64,000 nt of DNA from Oreohelix idahoensis. Taxonomy: Eukaryota; Mollusca; Gastropoda; Stylommatophora; Oreohelicidae. The first letter of the stretch is position 1. Each line of letters opens with the position of its first letter. The translations under genes were made by a program, and so were the position numbers. The stretch lies in the NCBI GenBank assembly GCA_024509875.1, contig JAMPIV010018787.1, positions 124,001-188,000 on the forward strand, read 5' to 3'. Under the pieces are notes generated by a model that worked only from the letters and a program-made list of their open reading frames with translations, searched no databases and was not told the origin of the DNA. This document shows, in pieces, positions 45,241 through 56,188 of the stretch.

Positions 45241-46109
45241 TCCGATGTCTTGCGGGCAGTGTTAGGATGTGCAAGAACATGGACAGGAAGACTCCACAAC
45301 TTCCCCACTGAAGACACGCCCACGGCGACCGTTGCCTCAATTGGCTGTGTGTGGTGTACCCGGAAACGGGGCCTCCCAGTACTGAGGCACAGTTAAGTCC
45401 CCGATGTCACTTATCGGTGCAGAATTGAGAGAGATGGCTGAGCATCACAATTCCCCCCTGTGTTGCAGCATGATGAGAACCCAGCATTGCACACTGAGCT
45501 TGGGGGGATCACTTGGGCACCAGACTTAATACTGGCTCTTGACTGGATGGCCGCATGCAGGAGATTTCTACAATGGAGGGTTGGCAGGTGGTGGGTATCT
45601 GGAAGTGGCTCTGTGCAGGACGTGAGGATTCCATGGGAGAGCCCAGAACCAGAGCACAGCATTGTGCAAGCTCTGCATAGTTGGAGAGCCCCCTGGATGA
45701 CGGGGAATGCACAGTGTGCTACCCCACCTATCCCCAACTGCTAACTTAGAACCAGAAGTGGGGTCCTCTGTATGCGTGCCAGGCCAGGATAAAATGCCTG
45801 GGAAAGAGACTGGAGCTCAGAACTCCCTAACTCAAAGTTGCAGGATGGCAGAAAAGCCACGGGAAAGACAGGGCTTTTTTTAAGATAACGCAACCATATT
45901 TTCACCATACGAGCTCGGACGCCGCCTCGGTAAACAAGGTCCGCGCAGAGCAGTGACACCCCAGGCTGCTTGCGAATAGTCTACTACTGGGAACATAAAC
46001 AGATTATGGATGAGCCCACTCTCCCGTTGAACAGGTGCTAAAGTCGTAGATACTGGGCCAGAAGGCGCACCGGAAACCACAGTATCACGCAACTCGCTTT
46101 TTTTTTTCT
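45241..46109 (+). other. Probable 5' region of the I-type LINE
   Basis: Noticeably GC-richer than surrounding DNA and lying directly before the endonuclease frame, with TGTGGTGTACCCGGAAACGG near 45350. No domain can be recognised in the frames. The 5' boundary and any ORF1 are not resolved. A run of nine T precedes the ATG at 46110. Confidence 0.4.
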
Positions 46110-47132
46110 ATGGAGAGTACACCGTCAAATAAATCTCGTACTGGTGCTCGCCCTGTGGAGCTCCACCAGGCAGGTGCAGTGCCGGGCTCTGAGCCTCGAC
46201 AGAGCCCACCCTCAGCTACTGGAGGACCCTCTAGACCGTCTTGTGGAGTCAGCAGACGGCGGAGGAGAACTACTGACCAAAACAAAACAGAAAAAGAGAA
46301 ACCCAGAGTGCCACTTGTCATGATGCACTGGAAAGCAGAGGGAGTGAACAGCAAGCAGGCTGGATACAGCAAAAAGACAGAGCTGGAAAACATCTTGTAT
46401 GAGAAGCAAGTCAGTGTTTGCTGTATCCAAGAGACTCACTTAAAAGCAGATCAAACCTTTAAAATAAGGGGATATCATTGCTTCAGATCCGACAGAAAAG
46501 ATAGACGAAAAGGAGGAGTACTTACTCTTGTAAGGAATAACATTCCTGCACACGAAAGGAAAACCTTCATGGATGGAGCAGAATATCAGCTGTTGCAGCT
46601 AAAGGTAGACAAGATGGAAATAGAACTCCTGAACTATTACTGTCCGAACAACAAACCCCTGAGTCTCAGCTCTATACAAGTACCAGCCACCAACTTTATA
46701 GCAGTTGGAGACTTTAATAGCCACTCCCAGAGCTGGGGCTATAACCATCTGGATCACAGAGGTGAAGAGGTTGAAACTTGGCAAGATGACCTCTCCCTAA
46801 TCCTAATCAATAATGCCAAAGATACTCCTACCTTCTACTCCAGAGGATGGCACACAACTTCAACACCAGATCTTGCCTTCTCCACACCAGATATAGCTGG
46901 ATCTATTAGTAGAGAAGTAGGAGACCAACTAGGGGGAAGCGACCATCGCCCAATCCTTCTTACTGTCCAGAGTGCAACTCTCAGTACAGGCCCAGCCATT
47001 ACAAGATGGAATTACAAAAAAGCCAACTGGGGTTTATTCAGGCATCAGGTGAACACGCTGCTGTCTACCCTCAAGGTACAGAACAGAGACATTAATGAAG
47101 TGGTAAAAGACTTCAACAGATGCATACTATAA
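46110..47132 (+). pseudogene. I-type LINE endonuclease
   Basis: A 340-codon frame. After about 80 Pro/Arg/Ser-rich residues come VCCIQETHLK (catalytic Glu), GVLTLVRNNI, NYYCPNN, AVGDFNSHSQSWG, LILINNAKDTPT, STPDLAFST and GSDHRPI. This is the complete signature order of an apurinic-type LINE endonuclease of the Jockey/I kind. A TAA at 47130-47132 interrupts the ORF; homologous linker continues in the same frame beyond it. It nicks target DNA. All visible catalytic blocks are present, so the domain itself seems whole. Confidence 0.9.
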
Positions 47133-47735
47133 GCTGCAAAAGAAACCATTCCCAAAGGATGCCGGCGTAACTACATACCATACTGGTCCAGCACACTCCA
47201 AGAACGTCAGGAAGCTATGGACAGGGCTAGAAAGGACGCAGAGTCTCAGCCTTCACTTGAAACTCACAACAAATGGAAAAAGGCTGTAGCAGAGTTTCAG
47301 AGAACAAAGCTAGAAGAAAAACGGAAAAGCTGAAGAACTAAAACGGCATCGCTGAACCTTGAGAAAGACGGCAGGAAACTTTGGAGATTAGTCAAGTCTC
47401 TAAATGAAGAGCGTTCCTCACCAAGGCAGACTATCACATTGGATGAAGGTGGCAAACTTTTCAGAGGAAAACAAGCTGCAGACTTGTTTGCTAGAAGATA
47501 CAGTTCAGAAAGCAACTTACCCATTAACATAGACCATCAGAGAGAGATAAGAAAAGAAATACTGGCAACCATGGGACAGACAGATACTCCTGCCCCAATG
47601 AGGGAACCCATCACACTAGGAGAACTACAGAAGGCTATTTCCAAGCTTAAGTTTCAAAAAGTCACCTGGCCCAGACAAAATCAGCAACGAAATGCTAGTA
47701 AATCTGAGCTCAGCAGCAAAGACAAAACTGCTTGA
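47133..47735 (+). pseudogene. I-type LINE linker and RT start (shifted)
   Basis: Linker sequence in the endonuclease frame to about 47332, then a one-base shift. The frame 47439-47735 continues (RKLWRLVKSL upstream, GELQKAISKLKF). A further shift near 47665 separates it from the RT frame, just before the expected PGPD-like RT block. Confidence 0.75.
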
Positions 47736-48847
47736 GATATTCAACCACAGCTGGTTGAAAGGAACGGTACCCCAAGTATGGAGAGAAGCCATCACAATAC
47801 CCATACTAAAGAAAGGGAAATGTAAGACCGAGGCTGCAAGTTACCGGCCAATCAGTCTCACAAGCTGTGTTGGGAAGACTATGGAGCGAATAGTCAACCA
47901 CAGATTGAAATGGTATTTAGAGTCTGAGCAGATCCTGGTGCCAGAACAAGCTGGATTTAGAGAATGCTACAGTATAGAAGACCAAGTTACTTACTTGTCT
48001 CAAGCAATAGAAGATGCCTTCCAGGAGAAGAAAAAGGTCCTAACGATCTGGGTCGATTTCAAGCAGGCCTTTGACAAGGTGTGGAAAGATGGCCTCATTG
48101 CAAAACTTAGGAGAAGTGGAATCCAAGGCAACATGATGAAATGGATCCAGTCATACTTGCATAACAGGAGAACTAGAGTCACTCTTGACGGTCTGCAGAG
48201 CAGAAAAGTGTTGCTCCATCAGGGGGTACCTCAAGGAGGAGTAATTTCCCCAACACTCTTCCTTGTTTACATCAATGACCTGGTGAAAGATCTCCCTGCA
48301 GGAGTGAAAGCTGCCTTATATGCAGATGACCTAGTACTCTGGTGCGCTGATGAAAATGTCACCACAGCAAATTATAGAATGCAGCGGGCAGCAGACATGC
48401 TAGTGTCATGGGCAGAGAAATGGCTTATCACAATAAACACAGACAAAACCTCCACAACACTGTTCTCCCTCGCCCCCAAGGACAAATCAGCTAACATACA
48501 CCTAGGAACAACCGTGATCAAGGAAGAAAGCTACCCCACCTATCTTGGGGTAACATTTGACCAAAGGCTTACATGGAATAAGCATATTGAAAATGCAGAA
48601 GGAAAGGCCCGAAGACGACTAGGCATACTCAGAAAATTAGCAGGTACCAACTGGGGAGCAAATGAACAAAATCTAAAGAAGATTTATAATGGAGTAATAA
48701 GACCACACTTAGAGTTTAGCTCAGCAGCATGGTCATCAGCTGCTAACTCACATCTGCAGTCTTTGGACAAGGTGCAAAATCAAGCTCTCAGGCTCATTAC
48801 AGGAGCCATGAAAACTACACCAATAACAGAGATGCAGAAGGTTGCTG
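47692..48847 (+). CDS. I-type LINE reverse transcriptase
   Basis: A 390-codon frame with the RT blocks in order: VPQVWREAITIPILKKGK, SYRPISLTSC, EQAGFRECYS, VDFKQAFDKVW, GVPQGGVISPTLF, catalytic YADDLVLW, and STTLFS/YLGVTFDQRL thumb. A domain ending AVWSS-like (SSAAWSSAA) and QNQALRLITGA follows, as in the Jockey/I superfamily. The frame is cut at 48848 by another LINE fragment inserted with an 11-bp duplication, and RNase H lies beyond it. The enzyme copies element RNA at the nicked target. Confidence 0.93.
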
Positions 48848-49412
48848 AGAACAGCCTTCTTTAGCCTAAATAACATCTGGAGGTCCTCCCGGTACAGCAC
48901 AGGCACGGAATTAGGATTATACCAGAGTTGCGTGCTTTCTGTGCTTCTCTGTGGTGCGGAGTGCTGGAGAGTCGCAGAGAAGGAAATGTCAAAATTGTCC
49001 TCTTTTCACACAACATGCCTGGGAAAAGTTCACCGAATCTTTTGGCCGAATGCCATCGCCGGCCGGGATCTGCTTGCTCGTAGCAAGCAAGAGGACATGC
49101 ACACCATCATAGCTGGCAGACGCTGGAGCTGGGTTGGTCATGTCCTCAGAAGAGACCCCGATGCCATCACAAGAACAGCTATGCTTTGGACCCCTGAAGG
49201 AAAGCGAAAGAGAGGCCGACCGGAAACAACTTGGCGGAGGACTGTGGAGGCTGAGATGCAGGGAATGAACCGGAGTTGGGGCACTGTGCGAAGGATGGCC
49301 ACCGACCGTGCAAGGTGGAATCAATTTGTTGTTGCCCTACAAGATGCCACTAGGCGTGATGGCCACTGACTGCTTTGACGGTCGGTGGTTAAGGATCGAA
49401 GAAGAAGAAGAA
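48848..49412 (+). mobile_element. 5'-truncated LINE (family D) inserted in the I-type LINE
   Basis: Bounded by GAAGGTTGCTG duplications (48837-48847 and 49413-49423; the GAA overlaps the tail). The frame 48842-49369 carries the C-terminal blocks SVLLCGAECWRV, HRIFWPNAI, RRWSWVGHVLRRDP and GKRKRGRPETTWRR, and ends RRDGH. The tail is (GAA)n. Only the last ~0.56 kb of the parent is present. Closely similar copies: 53359-53762; worn ones near 54150, 55160 and 55480. Confidence 0.93.
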
Positions 49413-50577
49413 GAAGGTTGCTGGATTACAGACATTGTCCCATAGAAGAGACACAAAAACCATGATCCAGATGGAAAAGTACAACAGTATGCCAATGCAC
49501 CCAATGAAGGCAAGACTAGATGATCTGGCATTGGGACGTCTAAAGCGTAGCAGCTTTGTGCATCGGGAAAAAAGACTTATAAGACAGCATCAAGAAGACC
49601 TATCCATGAAGACAACACCACTGAAGCCCACCCTATACCCTGTACCATGGGAGCAGGCCAGCAGTGCCCTCCAAATTAATACATCAGTCAGTGGTCTCAC
49701 AAGTGGATGTGAGTATAATGATCTGCAAAAAACGAACTGCTACATTGAGTATGATCCAAGAAAGCTATCCCGATCAATCATGGATACATGCCTATACAGA
49801 TGGATCAGCAACTAATGCTGTTAGGAATGGAGGTGCCGGTATCTTTATCTCATATCCTGACAACCACTATGAGACAAGGCACATTCCCACTGGTAAATTC
49901 TGTTCCAACTATACAGCTGAGGTTCAAGCTATAGAGCAAGTTCCAAATATGATTTATAACACCAACTCTGACTGCCACCAGGTAGTCATCCTCACAGATG
50001 CACTGTCTGTCCTGCAAGCTATCAAGGGTGGTAAATTCCCGCATCTGAGAAATAAGCTAAACAAGGTAGCTGCCAAAAAGAGAACCATACTTCAGTGGGT
50101 ACCATCTCATTGTGGTGTACCCGGAAATGAAAAGGCAGATAAACTTGCAAAAAAGGGAGGAGAATGTGAACAAGAAGATAATGAAGTCACATACTTTGAG
50201 AAAAAGAGAGCTATCCAGACTATCAGAAGAGAACAGAACCAACCCAAAGACGACTATCACACTCTCGACCGGCAGGGACAGATAACTATTATTCGACTCA
50301 GGACAGGGCATAACAAACTGAATAAACACATGCACAAGTTACGATTGTCTGCTTCACCACTGTGCACATGTGGATTAAACGAACAAACTGCTGAGCATGT
50401 TCTACAGGACTGTCCTCTGTATGACCAGTTAAGAAAGATATACTGGCCCAATGACTCAACACTAAACTCAAAGCTATATGGAGTTAAAGAGGAACTTCAA
50501 ACAACAGTCGAATTCATCATGAGAACTCGTCTGACGGTGTAATCATCAAAGATGCGATCGCAAGAAGAAGAAGACTA
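49413..50577 (+). pseudogene. I-type LINE RNase H and C-terminal zinc-like motif
   Basis: The frame 49435-49815 continues the interrupted ORF, then a shift leads to 49664-50542. RNase H shows YTDGSATNA (Asp), YTAEVQAIEQ (Glu), LTDALSVLQ (Asp) and WVPSHCGVPGNEKADKLA (His and Asp), all four catalytic positions. A LRTGHNKLNKHM stretch and CTCG-x8-H-x4-C (CTCGLNEQTAEHVLQDC) follow. The 3' end is a short (AAG)n tail near 50567. An RNase H downstream of RT is typical of the I clade. Confidence 0.9.
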
Positions 50578-50839
50578 CAGTGTGAAGTTCTCTAGGTTAG
50601 GCTATTCCGAACACCTGTTCTACAGTTATGGGTGAACTGTATGCCAGTAAATAGAAGAAGTATGGACAACAGAGAATACCAATATTACTTCACCTACAGT
50701 CCGGTTGAGTAATGTGGGTAATAGTGAAAGATCTTGTGTAAGTGTAGACCGAGATCACCTAAAAGCTTGGTCATAGCAGGGCTCTGGTCACGCTCTGACA
50801 TGCCTAACAGTGGTATATTACAAAATAAGATTTAAAACA
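50578..50839. other. Short spacer, nothing recognised
   Basis: AT-rich sequence between two LINE tails with no domain. Confidence 0.4.
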
Positions 50840-51289
50840 CTTTTCAGTAATCCAGGCTAAGAAGTTACAAAAAGACGCTGAAGATGGATATGAAACATTA
50901 AGAAAAAAATTGTTGATAGCTTTACAAGACAATCCTTTTTCTGGAAGCCCCAGGGTAAAAGAGGTAGAAGAAGGCCAAAAAAACACATGGAAAAGAGAAC
51001 TGGAGACAGACTTGAAGGAGATGAAGAGGAAATGGAAAGACCCTGAGCTGCTGACACGGGACAGGAAGGCGTGGCATAAGTTTGTTGAAGGCCTGTGCTC
51101 CATTGGCAGTTGAAAGATGAATAAAAACAGAAGAAACAGAGTTATGACTATTGACATCCGGAATAAAAACAGAATATAAACTTGAATAGACCAAGAGTAG
51201 GAATATGAAGAAGATATTTGAATCTACGGGAACTTTAGCCACAAGCTGATGCAAGTTGTTTAATGGCAGCAGCATAATCAAGCCTGGTG
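50840..51289 (+). pseudogene. LINE family C 3' tail
   Basis: The frame 50910-51113 gives LLIALQDNPFSGSPRV, KNTWKRELETDLKEMKRKW and HKFVEGLCSIGS, the last ~70 residues of the family-C RT ORF and its stop. Downstream to 51289 is its probable 3' UTR. Other members: 23240-23380, 29190-29345 (minus), 57240-58262. Confidence 0.75.
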
Positions 51290-51653
51290 GTTTAGGCTAA
51301 GTCTGCTTGCACGAGAAACTCAGTGGAAGGAGGAAGGTGATGCATACAGCAGAGATGACCCAATCCACCAACTTAACAGACACAAACAGACCATCATATT
51401 CCGCCTGAGAACTGGGCACTGCAGATTACTGAGCCATCTCTATCGCCTCAGGATATCTCATACTAATGAATGTCCATGTGGAACGCATTTTCCAAAACTG
51501 TTCAACCCATGATGACACACGACGTATGACCTGGCCAGGGGGTGCTGAGCTCAAGCAGAAGCTATGGGGCTGCCGCGCTGACCTGGAAAAGACTGTGGAC
51601 TTCGTCCTGGCGACAGGCCTGCAGATTTATCATGACTACAAACTGAAAGCAGA
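51290..51653 (+). pseudogene. I-type LINE 3' tail
   Basis: Frames read TIIFRLRTGHCRLLSHLY then a CPCG motif, shift, and continue as QNCSTHDDTRRMTW and ELKQKLWGCRADLEK, the post-RNase H tail seen at 50275-50540. It is 5'-truncated with one shift and runs straight into the (GAA)n tract. Confidence 0.8.
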
Positions 51654-51726
51654 AGAAGAAGAAGAAGAAGAAGAAGAAGAAGAAGAAGAAGAAGAAGAAG
51701 AAGAAGAAGAAGAAGAAGAAGAAGAA
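51651..51726. repeat. (GAA)n microsatellite at LINE tail
   Basis: About 25 pure GAA triplets. Several LINE tails in this window end in a few GAA units, so this is a tail that has expanded. Confidence 0.97.
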
Positions 51727-52741
51727 AACAGATCTAGCATTGGTTGACGAGTACAAGAAACTGTTCAATGAAGATCAAGTCGACGACTGGTTTAATGTCC
51801 ATGTGGAACGCATTTTCCAAAACTGTTCAACCCATGATGACCCACGACGTATGACCTTCAGCGCTGAAGCAGGCACAAAGGGCCGATCAAACCCTAAGGC
51901 CTTGCTTTTCCAATTTGTAAGGTAATTACACCCATACTCCCCAGGGAGCATATTACAGGGAGAAAGGTGTGGTATATAGACGGGTGGGGAATAAGAGACA
52001 GCTAATTGTCCCATTACCCTATCGCACCCGCGTCATGCAGGAAATGTATTTAACCATGCCCCGTCCCATTAAATGTTCATATGCCCTGGTAAAACAGGTC
52101 TCCTTGAATTACTTCTGACCAGGTTTGCGACATGATGTTCGACAGTTTGTGCGAGATTGCTCTGTTAGCCATAGCCCGGACAACCAGAAGGATGAAACTA
52201 CGAAGAAAGAGTTTGAGCAGAGTAACCAACAACCAAAGTTGGATAACTCGCACCTCAACTCGACATTTCTGTGTAGTAAAGCAGAGTTACGACGAGCGCA
52301 GATGGAAGACATTACTCTAGCACCATACTCTGAACAGAGTCAGTTCAAGATAAACCATACTTCAGCTGGAACTTTCCACAACGAGGATGGGATTATTTTT
52401 CAACGGACGAGGCAAGGGAAGCAACTCGTGGTGCCTCTCCCCTTAAGACCCTCCGTCATGAAAGCGGCTCATGTATCATCATCAGGAGAACATGTTTCAG
52501 CAGGAAATGCCATGAGTAACCTTAAGGAGGATTACTTTTGGCCTAGACGGTGGGCAGATGTGCGTGAGTACATAAAAAACTGCACACACTGTCAAGGGAG
52601 AAACTCAGTCACTCGACACCGAGATAAAGGAAGAGAGGACAACTCTATGAGAGAGAGAGAGAACCCGGTAGACAGTAGAACCCATCGAGAAGTGACCGCC
52701 CCATAGCTAGATTTTCTACAAATCTCTTAGGAGAGGGGGTA
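51727..52741 (+). pseudogene. Gypsy remnant with two integrase-type zinc modules
   Basis: Broken frames give two successive copies of one module. The first (about 51860-52190) has LKQAQRADQTLRP, then RQLIVPLPYRTRV and VRQFVRDC. The second (about 52275-52615) has AELRRAQMEDITLAP, then GKQLVVPLPLRPSVM, an H..H region and YIKNCTHCQ. This is the segment before the Gypsy integrase core (compare G2 residues 309-373). No DDE core, RT or RNase H follows; within about 120 bp come a stop and a purine tract GGAGAGGGGGTA. Internally deleted and dead. The first module has a stop near 52118. Confidence 0.75.
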
Positions 52742-52927
52742 TGTGACAAAACGGGGTGGCCCCTATCGATCTTTGCTTCACTCCGGCAGTACATTTGTGG
52801 TACTGATTTTTATTATATGCTCTCAATTGTCGCACTTTTCTTTCTTTCTTTCTTCGTTATTGTCGCATTGTGAGAAAAAGAAATACGCCAGACAAATTCT
52901 GGGTTAATTGTATTTTTCAACCGAGCG
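52742..52927 (+). repeat. Candidate 5' end of a Gypsy LTR
   Basis: TGTGACAAAACGGGG follows the purine tract directly, as a 3' LTR should. The block seems to be cut off at the fold-back repeat. No second copy is in the window to confirm it. Confidence 0.45.
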
Positions 52928-53345
52928 GACGCTTTAAATGATTAAATCGAATTTAAATTTGTAACATTACATATAACAAAATTTAATAATCACTTTAGTT
53001 TTAACAGTTGGAAAATAATTTGAATAGTTATGGATCAAGAAAATTATAATCACTGTCTTAAAGGAATGTGAGAAATTACTAGAAGTTCAAGTGGCAGCAA
53101 AGATTTGAACTTAGCTGCCAATGACGGTTGTGCTCCTTCTTATGGGTTGGTTCTTTTCACTCAACTAGTCCTTGTAGTTGATGATGATACTTCACACATA
53201 ATCGTTATGAATTTTACTCATAACAGATAACTTTTCTTGATCCATAACTATTCAAATAATTTTCCAACTGTTAAAACCTAAAGTGATTATTAAATTTTGT
53301 TATTTGTAATGTTACAAATTTAACTTCGATTTAATCATTTTAAAG
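52928..53345. repeat. Fold-back repeat (inverted arms of about 115 bp)
   Basis: The left arm (52928-53048) and the reverse complement of the right arm (53235-53345) match along their length, including TTAAATGATTAAATCGA, ACAGTTGGAAAATAATTTGA and GTTATGGATCAAGAAAA. The ~185-bp centre is not palindromic. It could form a long hairpin. It could be a fold-back or MITE-like element, or two opposed copies of the dispersed repeat also present at 62037-62275. Confidence 0.8.
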
Positions 53346-54135
53346 CTACTGCATGTTTTTCACACAACATGCCTAAGAAAAATTCACCGAATCTTTTGGC
53401 CGAATACCATCACCAACCAAGATCTGCTTACTCGGAGAAAGCAAGAGGACATGCACACCATCATAGCTGGCAGACGCTGGAGCTGGGTTGGCCATGTCCT
53501 CAGAAGAGACCCCGATGCCATCAAAAGAACAGCTATGCTTTGGACCCCTGAAGGAAAACGAAAGAGAGGCCGACCAAAAACAACTTGGCGGAGGACTGTG
53601 GAGGCTGAGATGCAAAGAATGAACCAGAGTTGGGGCACTGTACAAAGGATGGCCGCCGACCGAGCAAAGTGGAATCAATTTGTTGTTGCCCTACAAGACG
53701 CCACTAGGCGTGATGGCCACTGACAGCTTTGACGGTCGGCGGCTAAGGATCAAATAAGAAGAATGTTTGTCTCAGTCAATTTACTACACACTCTAAACAG
53801 AGCTATACTAAAATAATAGAATTCCACTGAGTAAATCAGGGGTGGTTGCTTAAACGAGCTGAACTTAAGAAGTGTTTAAATCCTTCACAAAAGCGTCGGC
53901 AGAATTACAGAGTTAACATACTCAGCAAAAGCAGTATTGTTCTCGCTTATTCTGAATATCTTGTGAAGACTCCTTGTGTAATAGAAGTGTCATCACCCTT
54001 CTATCTACATCTCTGCCAAGAGTAATCTTGTGCGAAGGTAGACACCTTTGAAGCCCATATTAGATACTCCTGAGTTTTGGCCACTGGTGGACCACTACTG
54101 CAAAGCAGGGGAGGCAATACCGTCACGGAGACCAA
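53230..54135 (+). repeat. Dispersed repeat R, copy A (with LINE insertion)
   Basis: After removing the LINE fragment 53359-53762 it matches the reverse complement of 61665-62160 over about 500 bp, including the segments TCAGTCAATTTACTACACAC and GCGTCGGCAGAATTACAGAG (two matched stretches). No ORF. Family unknown. Confidence 0.8.
53359..53762 (+). mobile_element. 5'-truncated LINE (family D) inserted in repeat R
   Basis: A close relative of 48848-49412, shorter at the 5' end. Frame 53451-53723 has IIAGRRWSWVGHVLRRDP, KRKRGRPKTTWRR and RRDGH. It is flanked by ATGTTT at 53353-53358 and 53763-53768. The uninserted sequence ACTGCATGTTTGTC is preserved, reverse-complemented, near 62030-62045. Confidence 0.9.
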
Positions 54136-54320
54136 AGACAACCTGGTGAAGTTCTATGGAGGCCGAGATACAACACATTAACCAGATTTGGGGCACTGCA
54201 TGAAGGGTGGTCACCGATAGAGCAAAGTGGAGCCAATTTATTGTTGCCCTACAAGACACCACTAGGCGTGATGACTACTGACTGCTTCTTCAGTTAGAGG
54301 TTAAGGATGCAAGAAAATAA
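54136..54320 (+). pseudogene. Worn LINE family D 3' end
   Basis: Recognisable by alignment to 53575-53730: ACCAAAGACAACCTGGTG-like, GGGGCACTG, GTTGCCCTACAAGA and CACTAGGCGTGATG segments survive. Stops are present throughout. Confidence 0.7.
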
Positions 54321-54731
54321 AATGCAATATTTATATTATTAATAACCTGACCAACTATCAGACGGAGGACGCTAGCTCCGTGTCTTTGTCGGTTATCTGT
54401 GTAATTTATTCAAAAAACGTATAGCCAATGTCCAGGCATCGATCACCCCACCACCCCCCCCCCCCCCCCCCCCGACACAAACTCAACACACAACACCAAG
54501 TAGAGGTTGATGCCCTGATTAGCTCTGTTGACCGGATAAGCCTCATCTAATGACTGTTACCATATTGTATGCACACAGTACATAGATAAAGAATCACTTC
54601 TACACCATAATTAGTCTCCAAAACAACACGTGTTCAACATAACAGTGTCACTCTAGGCACGTAATATTATACATATGAAGATTCATACATCTCAACCATC
54701 GGAAAGCAACTCACTACCTCAGTAAAGAAGT
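54321..54731. other. Intergenic with poly-C tract
   Basis: A run of 20 C at about 54454-54473 is the only distinct feature. No gene is recognised. Confidence 0.6.
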
Positions 54732-54975
54732 CCCGGAGCAGATACTGCCGTAGAGATGTGAAATGTTAGTGACTTGACTATACTAGGTTCAGCTTTATTT
54801 GACGGGGTAACCTGTTCCCGTCTTCACAACCTTTGTCTTCCCTAACTCAAGAGCAGAGTCATGTAACTATTTATAGCTGGGTAAACTTGGATCGTGGCGC
54901 CACCTGATTTCGATCTCTACCAAGTAACTTCTCCGTGAGAGACAAGGGCTCTAACCGCTTACACAATCTGGCGCT
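54732..54975 (-). repeat. tRNA-derived SINE, family S2
   Basis: On the minus strand a head with A-box-like AAGCGGTTAGAGC, then a body matching 1803-2030 (CCCAGCTATAAAT, CTCTTGAGTTAGGGA) and a 3' part with GATACTGCCGTAG-type sequence reversed. More diverged in the B-box region. Confidence 0.6.
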
Positions 54976-55149
54976 CACTACCTCAATATCATTATGAAAT
55001 ATTATCTATCAATATAATGAGTTCTAACCTTCACTGGCCTAACTCACAACATAGCCAGAATATACCGAAAATCTTAGAAATATCGTTCAGATGAGAAACA
55101 AAACATGGCATTCACAAACTATATACAATTTGGCTTCCAAAGTCAACTC
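54976..55149. other. Spacer, nothing recognised
   Basis: AT-rich sequence between a SINE and a LINE remnant with no feature. Confidence 0.4.
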
Positions 55150-55582
55150 TTCATAAACCACTGCACACCATCAATGTGGGCAGACGCTGGAACTGGGTTG
55201 GCCATGTCCTCAAAAGAGACACCAAAACCATCTCATGAACTGTTATGCTATGGATCCCAGAAGGAAGTGAGGTAGATCACAGACAACCTGGTGAAGTACT
55301 GTGGGGGCCGAGATGCATTTGTTTTCTTGTAAGGAAACCATCGAACTGAATTATATAGTAATAAGGGTTGGGGCCACAGTGGGCTGATCACCCGCTTGCC
55401 AGTCACTCTGATTACGGAAACAACAATTAATTTTTTTGTTGTACCAATAAACGCCACTAGGCGTAACGGAACAACAACTAATTTCTTGTTGCCCTAAGAC
55501 GCCACTAGGCGTACTGGCCACGGACTGCTTTGCCGGTCTGCGGCTAAGGATGGAAGAAGAGAAGAAGAAGGGTTGGGGCATT
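55150..55582 (+). pseudogene. Fragments of LINE family D 3' ends
   Basis: Segment 55170-55320 resembles the RRW-WVGHVL to TTW part (CTGGAACTGGGTTGGCCATG). Segments near 55446-55475 and 55490-55570 repeat the last piece (GCCACTAGGCGTA), with a (GAA)-type tail at 55554-55570. Probably several truncated insertions or duplications; no frame is intact. Confidence 0.65.
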
Positions 55583-56086
55583 GGCGGATCCAAGGTGGTG
55601 GCGACGGGGCGATCGCCCCTCTCTTATAACTTTGAAAACCTTTATTTCATATCAGCTGCTCCAGTATCCTCCCACTTGGACTTAAAAATAAGAAATCGTT
55701 TGATCGGACGGCGGATGAATTAAAACATGTCTGGTACTGGACATTGGTAAGTACCCTAAAAGTTACGAAACTTAGTTTGTAAGTCAGGGGACTTCACTCA
55801 GCTGCAAAAACAAAGGACTTTGTGACAAGAGGCGGATAATGTCTGTATCGGGCGGCCAATCCCAAACCAAAAAAAACTGTTATGCTTTAATATGAAATAT
55901 GTATGAATTGTTATCAAATTTTGTCTTTGTAGTTGTACCTTACTTTTATGCAATTATGTTACAAATAGTTATACATAAAAAAATGAATATTATTGAGTTA
56001 CTGTATAATAAAACTATCAAGTTGTCACATTTTTTCAAAATTCGTTGTTTTTTAATTGTCTACAAATATGTGTAAATGAAGCCGCA

Positions 56087-56125
<39 letters not shown>

Positions 56126-56188
56126 GGGGGGAGGGGGGTTATCAATCTGATGTAACCCCCCGCCCCTTGGACAATTCCTAGATCCGCC
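55583..56188. repeat. MITE-like element with GGCGGATC inverted termini
   Basis: GGCGGATCCAAGG at 55583 and its inverted counterpart CCTAGATCCGCC ending at 56188 could be terminal inverted repeats, with further G-rich/C-rich inverted sequence just inside. GGCGGATC termini are known from hAT-type non-autonomous elements. No clear 8-bp target duplication is visible and there is no transposase. It contains a run of about 36 G (56088-56124). Confidence 0.45.
56088..56144. repeat. Poly-G tract
   Basis: About 36 consecutive G, then GTGGGGGGAGGGGGG. Further G runs lie at 56196-56207 and 56253-56268. Such tracts are prone to length errors and may form quadruplexes. Confidence 0.95.
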
